DNA from: an uncultured Pseudoxanthomonas sp.
GTDB taxonomy: Bacteria; Pseudomonadota; Gammaproteobacteria; Xanthomonadales; Xanthomonadaceae
DNA length: 8,263 bases
Assembly: GCA_937975725.1 (NCBI GenBank)
Contig: CALJUL010000093.1
Coordinates: 1-8,263, forward strand
Reading direction: 5' to 3'
The notes under the pieces are model-generated. The model made no database searches. It saw only the letters and a program-made list of their open reading frames with translations, and was not told the DNA's origin. Shown piece by piece: positions 1-4,864 of the stretch. The translations under genes were made by a program, and so were the position numbers. Numbering within the stretch: the stretch's first letter is position 1; each line of letters opens with the position of its first letter.

Positions 1-663
1 GTTGAGATTGTCGACGCATTCGAACCAGATATGCCCGCCGCGCCCGCCGTTGCCCGCGGTGGCGTCGCCGATGCTGGCGCTGCCGTTGGACGAATCGCCG
101 GCCGACGCGCTGCCGTTGTTGGCATTGCCGCCGCTGCCGCCGTTGCCGCCATTGCCGCCGTCCCCGCCGTTGCCGCCCTGGCCGTCGCCCCCCGCCGCCA
201 GGCCGCCGTAACCGTCGCCGCCGTAGCCGGCACCGCCCTTGCCGCCGTCGCCGCCGTTGGCGTCGCCCCAGTTGTTGGCGATGTTGCCGATGTCGTGCAC
301 GGTCACGCCGGTGATGCTGCCGAGCAGCTTGGTTTCGGCGACGGCCTTGCTGTTGTTGAAGGCATTGGAGAAGGACGACGTGGCCGTGCCGCCGTTGTTG
401 GCGGCGGTGGAACCAAAGCCCTCGGCCGAGGCGCGCCCGCGGTTGCCGCGATTGTCGCCGTCGTGCGTGCTGTTGTCGCTGTTGTCCGAGTTGTCGCTGT
501 TGTTGGAGTTGTCCGTGTTGACGCTGTTGTCGCTCTTGTCCAATGCGAACAGCAGATCGCTGCCAGGTCCGTTTTCCGTGTTGGTCGATTGTGCGAATGC
601 CTGTCCCGTCATGCCGAGCGCGAGCAATACCGCCGATGCGATGAGTGTCTTGCGAATGCACAT
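1..663 (-). CDS. Secreted Asn/Ser- and Gly-rich low-complexity protein, 3' end outside window
   Basis: The minus-strand reading from ATG at 663-661 is open for 221 codons to the window edge, so the C-terminus is missing. An AAGGAG ribosome site lies 8 nt before the ATG. Residues 1-24 form a signal peptide (CIRK, a hydrophobic stretch, then AFA before Q25), so the product is exported. Residues 43-65 are Asp-Asn-Ser repeats (SDNS, TDNS, NNSDNS). Residues 98-130 are a non-repetitive segment (NAFNNSKAVAETKLLGSITG). Residues 133-183 are GGxGG triplet repeats with N, D, S or K between the glycines, followed by an NGSAS-rich stretch to about 204. The visible part ends with a less repetitive segment (HIWFEC) holding the only cysteine of the mature part. 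I do not recognise a named family. The composition would suit an extracellular matrix, amyloid-like or surface protein, but that is inference. The gene is transcribed separately from crcB, since a terminator lies upstream at 1015-1038. Confidence 0.85.
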   Translation of the reverse strand, partial: MCIRKTLIASAVLLALGMTGQAFAQSTNTENGPGSDLLFALDKSDNSVNTDNSNNSDNSDNSDNSTHDGDNRGNRGRASAEGFGSTAANNGGTATSSFSNAFNNSKAVAETKLLGSITGVTVHDIGNIANNWGDANGGDGGKGGAGYGGDGYGGLAAGGDGQGGNGGDGGNGGNGGSGGNANNGSASAGDSSNGSASIGDATAGNGGRGGHIWFECVDNLN

Positions 664-1014
664 GTCTGCGTCTCCTTGTGGCCGCTCCGGAGCCCAGGGG
701 AAGCCCCTAAAGAGCGACGCGCATCACGCTTGCACAGCATTCGTTAGCCGCTTCCCGGCCAAACGTTAAGAAATCGTTGGGCGCCGACCGTTCGTCCGCA
801 GTGCTGCGGGATAGCGAGGGCGAGGTTCGCTCCGCAGGTTGTCCCCACCCGTCCTGCGCATGGATGCAGGCGGGTCGTCACCCGCCGGACCGACTTGCGT
901 CCGGTGATATTCAAAGTGCAGTGATCAACGAGGCGGATGGCCTGCGCTGCCGTCCATCCCGGGCCAGGCAGGCGTGCACATCTTCACTGCCCGGCAATCC
1001 GGCCAAGCACGACG
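664..1014 (-). promoter_or_regulatory. Gene-free leader and upstream region of the Gly-rich protein gene
   Basis: I see no convincing gene here on either strand. On the minus strand, the leader just before the ribosome site contains a perfect 5-bp hairpin, AGGGG-AAG-CCCCT as read on plus (696-708), and a 10-bp palindrome, GCTCCGGAGC (684-693). Further upstream, TTAACG and TAACGA are separated by 17 nt, which is a weak promoter guess only. Around 796-809 there is a CCGCAG/CTGCGG inverted repeat. At 869-886 there is a 7-bp GC stem (GGCGGGT/ACCCGCC) that overlaps a second stem at 885-904 (CCGGAC/GTCCGG). None of these has a T-run, so they are not clear terminators. The function of the stems is unknown. 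Confidence 0.4.
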
Positions 1015-1038
1015 AAAAGCGCCGGCATTGCCAGCGCT
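1015..1038 (-). terminator. Rho-independent terminator of the crcB-DUF190 operon
   Basis: Read on the minus strand, a 9-bp stem (AGCGCTGGC / GCCGGCGCT, with one G-U wobble) closes a 3-nt AAT loop and runs directly into TTTT. It begins 17 nt after the stop codon of the DUF190 gene. Position, stem strength and T-run all fit an intrinsic terminator. It separates the fluoride operon from the downstream Gly-rich protein gene on the same strand. Confidence 0.8.
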
Positions 1039-1054
1039 GACGCGGCGCCATCGG

Positions 1055-1387
1055 TTACGGCGATTGCAGCGTCTCGCCGACGATCCCGTATTCCGTGGGC
1101 AGGCAGGCGTGGAACAGCGCCAGCCGTTCGGCGGCGAGGCGTTCGAGCAAGCGCCGCGCATCGTCCTCGTCGGCGATGAACTCCACCAGCACCGGCACTT
1201 CGCCGGCCAGTTCGAAGAAATGCTGCTCGTGCAATTTTTCGTTTCGCCCATAGCCGGCCATCGCCTTGAACGCCGAGCCGCCCGGGATGCCCAGTTTCTG
1301 CGCCTGGTCGAGCAGCCACTGGTACACCGGCACGCCGTGGTGGTGCCGGTTCTCGCAGGTGTAGAACCGCAGATGGACGCCTTTCAT
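1055..1387 (-). CDS. DUF190 / UPF0166 family PII-like protein
   Basis: A 110-residue protein beginning MKGVHLRFYT. It matches the DUF190 pattern: an N-terminal beta strand (VHLRFYTCE), a G-x-P-x-Y segment (GVPVYQWLLDQAQKLGIPGG, 18-37), a GYGR motif (45-48), a H-x-x-x-F-E-L strand (53-60) and a PVLVEF-I-x-D-E strand (65-74). Family members have a ferredoxin-like fold resembling PII signalling proteins; ligand and role are not well established. The start is firm. GGAGGT lies 5 nt before the ATG, inside the end of crcB, and the ATG overlaps the crcB stop codon as ATGA, so the two are probably translationally coupled. Because it is co-transcribed with a fluoride channel gene under a fluoride riboswitch, a role in fluoride homeostasis or in modulating CrcB is a reasonable inference, not shown here. 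Transcription ends at the hairpin 17 nt downstream. Confidence 0.93.
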   Translation of the reverse strand: MKGVHLRFYTCENRHHHGVPVYQWLLDQAQKLGIPGGSAFKAMAGYGRNEKLHEQHFFELAGEVPVLVEFIADEDDARRLLERLAAERLALFHACLPTEYGIVGETLQSP

Positions 1388-1785
1388 GCCGCACCTCCCA
1401 GCATCTTGAAGAGCCCGCGGATGCCGGCCAACCCGGCCAGCGTCGCCAGCAGCGAGAGGACGACGTGCGCAAGAGTGTGCAGGCAAGCCCAGCGGAATTC
1501 GCCCCGCAGCAGCAGGGTCGCCGATTCCGCCGAATAGGTGGAGAACGTGGTCAGCCCGCCCAGGAAACCGGTGGTGAACGCCAGCCGCAGGGCCGGCGGG
1601 AGCGCTTCGTACTGGACGAAGGCGCCCAGCGCCAGCCCCATCAGCAAGCCGCCCAGAACATTGGCGGCGAGCGTGCCGGGCGGCAGCGTCGGCAACAGGG
1701 CGTTCAACCAGTGCCCCAGCGCCCATCGCAGCAGCGCACCGAAGCCGGCGCCTACGAAGATGGCAATGCCTGAAATGAAGTTCAC
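1384..1785 (-). CDS. crcB: Fluoride ion channel CrcB (Fluc)
   Basis: A 133-residue membrane protein, the normal length for bacterial Fluc. These proteins form dual-topology dimers in the inner membrane that let fluoride leave the cell. Four hydrophobic helices are visible (about 3-25, 35-58, 66-90 and 100-122). Family signatures are present: GALLR (16-20), GTLAANVLG (37-45) with the pore-lining Asn42, and GFLGGLTTFSTYSAE (73-87). The last contains the GGLTTFST segment that binds the structural sodium and supplies a pore phenylalanine (Phe81). The start is GTG at 1785-1783, with a weak GAGG 10 nt upstream; MNFISG is a normal CrcB N-terminus. The leader carries a fluoride riboswitch, so expression should rise with fluoride. 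The stop codon overlaps the start of the DUF190 gene. Confidence 0.97.
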   Translation of the reverse strand: MNFISGIAIFVGAGFGALLRWALGHWLNALLPTLPPGTLAANVLGGLLMGLALGAFVQYEALPPALRLAFTTGFLGGLTTFSTYSAESATLLLRGEFRWACLHTLAHVVLSLLATLAGLAGIRGLFKMLGGAA

Positions 1786-1790
1786 GGAAA

Positions 1791-1817
1791 GCGCGCCTCG
1801 TGTCTGGGACCGCGCGC
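1791..1817 (-). promoter_or_regulatory. Hairpin at the crcB start codon, possible ribosome-site block
   Basis: On the minus strand two GCGCGC segments (1817-1812 and 1796-1791) can pair around a 15-nt loop. The stem ends 5 nt before the GTG start. The only plausible ribosome site, GAGG at 1799-1796, sits at the loop/stem boundary. Folding would therefore hide the start region of crcB. It may act together with the upstream riboswitch. This is inferred from sequence complementarity only. Confidence 0.4.
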
Positions 1818-1841
1818 ATCGGCTTGTCGGAATCCGGCAAC

Positions 1842-1878
1842 GCCTGCATGCACCCGGTCGTTTCGGGTGGTTGCAGGC
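1842..1878 (-). promoter_or_regulatory. Riboswitch expression-platform hairpin
   Basis: Immediately after the aptamer core the minus strand forms a long hairpin. A 7-bp outer stem (GCCTGCA / TGCAGGC) and a 6-bp inner stem (CACCCG / CGGGTG) are separated by a 2x2 internal loop, with a 7-nt terminal loop. Its 5' arm uses the GCC of the 3' strand of aptamer stem P1 (1880-1876), so it and the ligand-bound fold cannot form fully at the same time. No T-run follows (GTTGCCGG comes next), so it is not a standard terminator. It may be an off-state hairpin acting through translation or Rho. Confidence 0.6.
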
Positions 1879-1936
1879 ATCATCAGCCGGATCGGCGGTT
1901 CGCCCTGGAACAGGGCAGGAGGCATGCCATCTCCCG
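1872..1936 (-). ncRNA. Fluoride riboswitch aptamer (crcB motif) with an extra inserted hairpin
   Basis: The minus-strand leader of crcB carries the crcB-motif signature in order. GGAGATGGCAT (1934-1924) gives the 5' strands of P2 and P1. GCCTCC follows, then AACCGCC (1900-1894), then CGGCTGATGATGCCTGCA (1889-1872). Pairings visible are P1 GGCAT (1928-1924) with ATGCC (1880-1876), P2 GGAG with CTCC, and a 4-bp stem GCCG-ATC-CGGC. The conserved GAUG near the 5' end and CUGAUG near the 3' end are both present. Between P2 and AACCG lies a perfect 6-bp hairpin, GCCCTG-TTC-CAGGGC (1916-1902), which I treat as an inserted variable helix. This RNA class binds fluoride and activates fluoride-export genes; its location directly upstream of crcB supports the call. 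Confidence 0.9.
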
Positions 1937-1944
1937 TGGCGGCG

Positions 1945-1953
1945 ACTCTAGCA
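1945..1953 (-). promoter_or_regulatory. Extended -10 promoter of the fluoride operon
   Basis: TGC-TAGAGT on the minus strand (1953-1945) is an extended -10 element: TG plus one base, then a hexamer matching TATAAT at 4 of 6. It would start RNA near 1938, just before the first base of the riboswitch aptamer at about 1936. No good -35 box is at normal spacing (TTGCGC lies 20 nt upstream), which is common with extended -10 promoters. Confidence 0.6.
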
Positions 1954-2273
1954 CACGCCTGCGGCCCGGCGCGCAAGCGGTGGCGGTTGCTGGCGGTCCG
2001 CGGTTGGGACCGTGCACTTGCGGTGCGGTCGGTGGTGTCCAATGCAAGACACTGTCTTCTCGCGTGGCTCGGGTTTGCCGTTGCGCCTGCGCCGGTGCTG
2101 CCGTGTTTCGCACTGCCGGCCCAGCGTTTCTTCAGCTCGATGGGGCGTTAGGCGGACCAACGCAGCATCCGTTCGCAGCCGCAGCGAAAAGACCGGCTGG
2201 TCCAACAATGCCGTCTGTTCTACGGATGCTCGCATGAGGCAAGAGCCAAGCCCTAAGCCCCATTGTGGGAAGC
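1954..2273. other. Gene-free stretch between the fluoride operon and rarA
   Basis: No reading frame here looks like a real protein on either strand. Visible structure: a 13-bp odd palindrome AAGACA-C-TGTCTT (2046-2058), a GGTCC/GGACC stem (1995-2011), and a nested inverted repeat at 2164-2230 described separately. I find no convincing intrinsic terminator after rarA. A CCCA-CAA-TGGG mini-hairpin lies about 9 nt past the rarA stop, but it has no T-run. Confidence 0.5.
2164..2230. repeat. Nested inverted repeat downstream of rarA
   Basis: AGCATCCGT (2164-2172) and ACGGATGCT (2222-2230) are perfect 9-bp inverted arms. Inside them CAGCCG (2176-2181) and CGGCTG (2194-2199) form a 6-bp stem with a 12-nt loop. 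The element begins about 43 nt after the rarA stop codon. It may be a processing or 3'-end structure of the rarA transcript, or a small structured RNA. There is no T-run at the end, and its role is unknown. Confidence 0.35.
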
Positions 2274-3653
2274 CTAGTCTTCCTCGCCGGCCGCCGGCCC
2301 GGCTTGCCGCCGCGCCTGCCGCCGGGCTTCGCGCAGGCGGTCCAGCTTTTCCTTCAGCTTGATCTCCAGCCCGCGCTCGACCGGCTGGTAGTACACGCGT
2401 TCGCCCATCGCGTCGGGGAACGCGGTCTGGTCCAGGGCGATGCCGCCTTCGGCGTCATGGTCGTACTGGTAGCCGGTGCCGTAGCCGAGCTGCTTCATCA
2501 GCTTGGTCGGCGCATTGCGCAGGTGCAGCGGCACGTCCTGGGTGCCGTATTCGCGCACGTCGGCCTTGGCCGTGTTGAAGGCCATGTAGCCGGCATTCGA
2601 CTTGGCGGTACTGGCCAGGTAGATGACCAGTTGCGCCAGCGCCAAGTCGCCCTCCGGGCTGCCGAGGCGGTCGTAGGTGTCCCAGGCGTCGATGGCCATC
2701 TGCAGGGCGCGCGGATCGGCCAGGCCGATGTCCTCCACCGCCATGCGGGTCATCCGCCGCGCCAGGTAGGCCGGGTCGCAGCCGCCGTCCAGCATGCGCG
2801 CCAGCCAGTACACCGCGCCATCGGGATTGGAACTGCGCACGGACTTGTGCAGCGCCGAGATCTGGTCGTAGAACTGCTCGCCGCCTTTGTCGAAGCGGCG
2901 CGTGCGGTCGGCCAGCACCTGCGCCAGCGTCTGCGGGGTGATGCGACCGCCCTCGTCGGCGGCCAGTTCGGCGGCGATCTCCAGCAGGGTCAGCGCGCGC
3001 CGCACGTCGCCGTCGGCGGCGGTGGCGATCTCGCGCAGGGCCGCTTCGTCCACCTGCAGGCCCAGTGCGCCGAGCCCGCGCTCCGCGTCCATCAGCGCGG
3101 TGCGCAGCGCCTGCGCGATATCGTCCACCGACACCGCCTCCATCACGTGCACGCGGCAGCGCGAGAGCAACGCGGAGTTCAGTTCGAACGAGGGATTCTC
3201 GGTGGTGGCGCCGACGAAGATGATCGTGCCGCGCTCGATGTGCGGCAGGAAGGCGTCCTGCTGGGACTTGTTGAAGCGATGCACCTCGTCCACGAACAGC
3301 ACCGTGCGGCGCCCGCCGGCGAAGCGCTGCGCGGCCTCGGCCAGCACCTGCCGCACCTCCGGCAGGCCGGACAGCACCGCGGAGATGGCGCGGAACTCGG
3401 CGTCGGCGTACTGCGCCAGCAGCAGCGCCAGCGTGGTCTTGCCGCAACCGGGCGGCCCCCAGAGGATCATGGAGTGCACGCGGCCGGACTCGACCGCACG
3501 CCGCAGCGCGCTGCCGGGCGCCAGCAGGCGGCGCTGGCCGACCATTTCGTCCAGGCTGCGCGGCCGCATGCGCTCGGCCAGCGGCCGCAGCGTCGTGTTG
3601 TCAACGCTCAGCAGATCGTGCTGCGGTTCCAGGGGCGTGCGGGTTCGGGCCAC
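2274..3653 (-). CDS. rarA: Replication-associated recombination protein A (RarA/MgsA), AAA+ ATPase
   Basis: A 459-residue cytoplasmic AAA+ ATPase of the clamp-loader-like RarA/MgsA/WRNIP1 family, which acts at stalled replication forks and binds SSB and DNA ends. Visible parts: the PLAERMRPRSLDEMVGQ entry motif (24-40), Walker A GPPGCGKT (66-73), Walker B VLFVDEVHRF (118-127), sensor 1 GATTENPS (148-155) and the SALLSRC region with the arginine finger (160-166). A long C-terminal region (about 255-425, including SVRSSNPDGAVYWLARML and MAVEDIGLADPRAL) matches the RarA tetramerisation domain. The Arg/Lys-rich tail is typical. The start is GTG at 3653-3651; the ATG 7 nt earlier is out of frame. 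No Shine-Dalgarno site precedes it, and a TACAAT -10 box sits so that transcription would begin at about the GTG. It follows lolA on the same strand after a 278-nt gap. The ftsK-lolA-rarA order is the same as in E. coli. Confidence 0.97.
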   Translation of the reverse strand: MARTRTPLEPQHDLLSVDNTTLRPLAERMRPRSLDEMVGQRRLLAPGSALRRAVESGRVHSMILWGPPGCGKTTLALLLAQYADAEFRAISAVLSGLPEVRQVLAEAAQRFAGGRRTVLFVDEVHRFNKSQQDAFLPHIERGTIIFVGATTENPSFELNSALLSRCRVHVMEAVSVDDIAQALRTALMDAERGLGALGLQVDEAALREIATAADGDVRRALTLLEIAAELAADEGGRITPQTLAQVLADRTRRFDKGGEQFYDQISALHKSVRSSNPDGAVYWLARMLDGGCDPAYLARRMTRMAVEDIGLADPRALQMAIDAWDTYDRLGSPEGDLALAQLVIYLASTAKSNAGYMAFNTAKADVREYGTQDVPLHLRNAPTKLMKQLGYGTGYQYDHDAEGGIALDQTAFPDAMGERVYYQPVERGLEIKLKEKLDRLREARRQARRQAGPAAGEED

Positions 3654-3658
3654 GCGCC

Positions 3659-3664
3659 ATTGTA
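3659..3664 (-). promoter_or_regulatory. -10 box of a probable leaderless rarA promoter
   Basis: TACAAT matches the sigma-70 -10 consensus at 5 of 6 positions. It ends 5 nt before the rarA GTG, so the expected RNA start (about 7 nt after the hexamer) falls on or within a base or two of the start codon. The -35 region at 17-nt spacing (near GGATGG) is poor. Confidence 0.5.
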
Positions 3665-3709
3665 GCGCCGTCAGAATCGCACCATCCCCGCTCGCTCTTC
3701 ACCGCGGCC

Positions 3710-3901
3710 ATGAGCTACCACGGAATGCCCTGTCCAGCGCCGGCCTGGCTTACGCCTGGCGCGTCGGCCCGGGCCACCACGCCGCCCTCGTCTCGCTGGT
3801 CACCCACGAACCGCAGCCGCTGGCGCACTACCGTCGGCGACTGTCGGACCTGGAGGCGCTTGGACCACGTCAACATCGAAGTGCAAACCTGCACGCACTG
3901 A
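3710..3901 (+). pseudogene. Coding-like patch, possibly a decayed small gene
   Basis: In the gap between rarA and lolA, the plus strand has an ATG (3710) and a TGA (3899-3901) in one frame, giving 63 codons that start MSYHGMP and end LDHVNIEVQTCTH. The middle of that frame is poor. The neighbouring frame instead reads smoothly through about 40 residues (GLAYAWRVGPGHH, LVSLVTHEPQP, LAHYRRRLSDLEALG) with GC-rich third positions typical of this genome. This would fit a gene with two compensating frameshifts, or chance in GC-rich DNA. No ribosome site precedes the ATG and I recognise no family. Confidence 0.2.
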
Positions 3902-3931
3902 AGGCGGACGCGCCGCCCGGCCGATGTCCGG

Positions 3932-4555
3932 TCAGGGACCGCCGACCACGTCCACGCCCTTGCCGGGCGCGTAGCGGAAGGTGCCGGCGGCGAACGCCGG
4001 GTTGCGCTTCAGGCCGCTGAAGGCGATCTCGGTGCGCTGGCCGACGGCATCCTTCACTTCCATCTTCACCAGCGTGCCTTGCGCGAACGCCAGCCGCGCG
4101 CTCTGGAAGCTGGCGTCGCCCTCGCGACGCGGCGTCAGCACCAGCCATTGCAGGCCGCCCTCGCCCGCCGCCTCGCTGACGTTGAACTGCTGGTCCAGCC
4201 TGCCCGGGTCGATCAGCGCGGCCAGTGGGCTGTTCTCTTCCTCAATGCCTTGCTCGCGCACGGTGGCCTGTTGCAGGTCGGGGTCGTACACCCACACCTG
4301 CTTGCCGTCGGCCACGATCAACTGCTCGTAGGGCTTGTTGTATTCCCAGCGGAACAGGCGCGGCGCGGACAAGGCGACCCGGCCGCTGGAGCTTTCCTTC
4401 AACTTGCCGCCGCCGTCGAACACCTTCTGCGCGAACTGGCCGTCCAGGCCCTTCAGGCCGGCGGTGAAGGTCTTCAACTCGTCGCGCGCGCCGGCGAAGG
4501 CGCTGGTGGCGAACAGGGCGGTGGCGAGGACGGCGAGGCGCGCGGTGCGAAGCAT
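3932..4555 (-). CDS. lolA: Outer-membrane lipoprotein carrier protein LolA
   Basis: A 207-residue periplasmic protein with a signal peptide (1-21, ending AFA before G22). LolA accepts lipoproteins from the LolCDE inner-membrane transporter and passes them to LolB at the outer membrane. Family features: LKGLDGQFAQ (34-43), the SGRVALSAPRLFRWEYNKPYEQLIVADG segment (57-84) that builds part of the open beta-barrel cavity, VWVYDPDLQQAT (87-98), SPLAALID (109-116) and the C-terminal strand VGQRTEIAFSGLKRNP (161-176) followed by FRY and a short tail. Length and order match LolA, normally about 200 residues. ATG at 4555 is chosen because the signal peptide starts there; the ribosome site is weak (GGAA). 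It lies 309 nt downstream of ftsK on the same strand, with a composite repeat between them, so co-transcription is uncertain. Two GC hairpins, at 3903-3917 and 3881-3894, follow the stop without T-runs. Confidence 0.96.
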   Translation of the reverse strand: MLRTARLAVLATALFATSAFAGARDELKTFTAGLKGLDGQFAQKVFDGGGKLKESSSGRVALSAPRLFRWEYNKPYEQLIVADGKQVWVYDPDLQQATVREQGIEEENSPLAALIDPGRLDQQFNVSEAAGEGGLQWLVLTPRREGDASFQSARLAFAQGTLVKMEVKDAVGQRTEIAFSGLKRNPAFAAGTFRYAPGKGVDVVGGP

Positions 4556-4662
4556 GGCGGATTCCGGTGGAAACAGTGGAAAGAAGTGTGGCCGGGGAAA
4601 ACTGAACGGGAGGAATGGCGATGTGCGGAGCGTTCAGCCCTGCGTTCCCCTGCCCTGTCCGC

Positions 4663-4850
4663 CCTGTAGGAGCGACGTAAGTCGCGACCGCAACGGCCAA
4701 AAGCCTTGGACGCGGATCAAAGCGGATAACCACGGATAGAGCTTTCAGGCTTTCGCTTCATCCGTGTTGATCCGCTTTGATCCGTCCTGATCCGTGTCGA
4801 ATGCTCTTCTGGATCGTGATCGTGGTCGCGGCTTGCGTCGCTCCTACAGG
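4663..4850. repeat. REP-type inverted pair (REPIN-like) between ftsK and lolA
   Basis: A 27-nt arm at 4663-4689 (starting CCTGTAGGAGCGACG) is repeated in inverse at 4824-4850 with 25 of 27 bases matching. Both differences leave G-U pairs in the RNA read from the plus strand. The left arm holds its own hairpin, GCGAC-GTAA-GTCGC (4672-4685); the right arm has GCGGC-TTGC-GTCGC with one wobble. The GTAGGAGCGACG core is one I recall from intergenic repeats in xanthomonads and pseudomonads. Two inverted copies with a spacer make a REPIN-like unit. The right arm ends 14 nt after the ftsK stop, where it could shape the 3' end of the ftsK transcript. Confidence 0.8.
4714..4797. repeat. Hairpin of 10-bp tandem units (consensus TGATCCGTGT) inside the REP pair
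   Basis: From 4758 to 4797 four decamers follow one another without gaps, all sharing ATCCG at the same phase (consensus TGATCCGTGT). The stretch 4714-4737 is the inverse of 4760-4783 with 22 of 24 matches and a 22-nt loop, so the same decamers also occur in opposite orientation on the left side. The result is a long stem of 10-bp-periodic units. Similar ATCCGTG-type decamer strings occur between genes in several bacterial groups as far as I recall; no function is known to me. Confidence 0.75.
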
Positions 4851-4864
4851 GGGTGCGGGAGGGC

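Noticed and set aside
31..747. Ala/Val-rich plus-strand frame of 238 codons
   Set aside because: It is the complement of the Gly-rich gene; the minus strand has a signal peptide and a strong ribosome site.
777..1040. 87-codon plus-strand frame
   Set aside because: No ribosome site, poor composition, and it runs into the terminator of the opposite-strand operon.
1055..1849. 264-codon minus-strand frame including the DUF190 sequence with a long N-terminal extension
   Set aside because: The extension is Arg/Ala-rich, overlaps crcB in another frame and starts inside the riboswitch hairpin; the real start is the ATG at 1387 with GGAGGT upstream.
1954..2273. Searched for a tRNA, 6S RNA or similar conserved RNA
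   Set aside because: No cloverleaf or recognisable signature was found; only isolated stems are visible.
2265..3665. 466-codon plus-strand reading frame opposite rarA
   Set aside because: The composition is a GC shadow of rarA, whose minus-strand product has intact Walker and sensor motifs.
4758..4797. Decamer array considered as a CRISPR
   Set aside because: Units are only 10 bp, contiguous and without spacers, and no cas gene is present.
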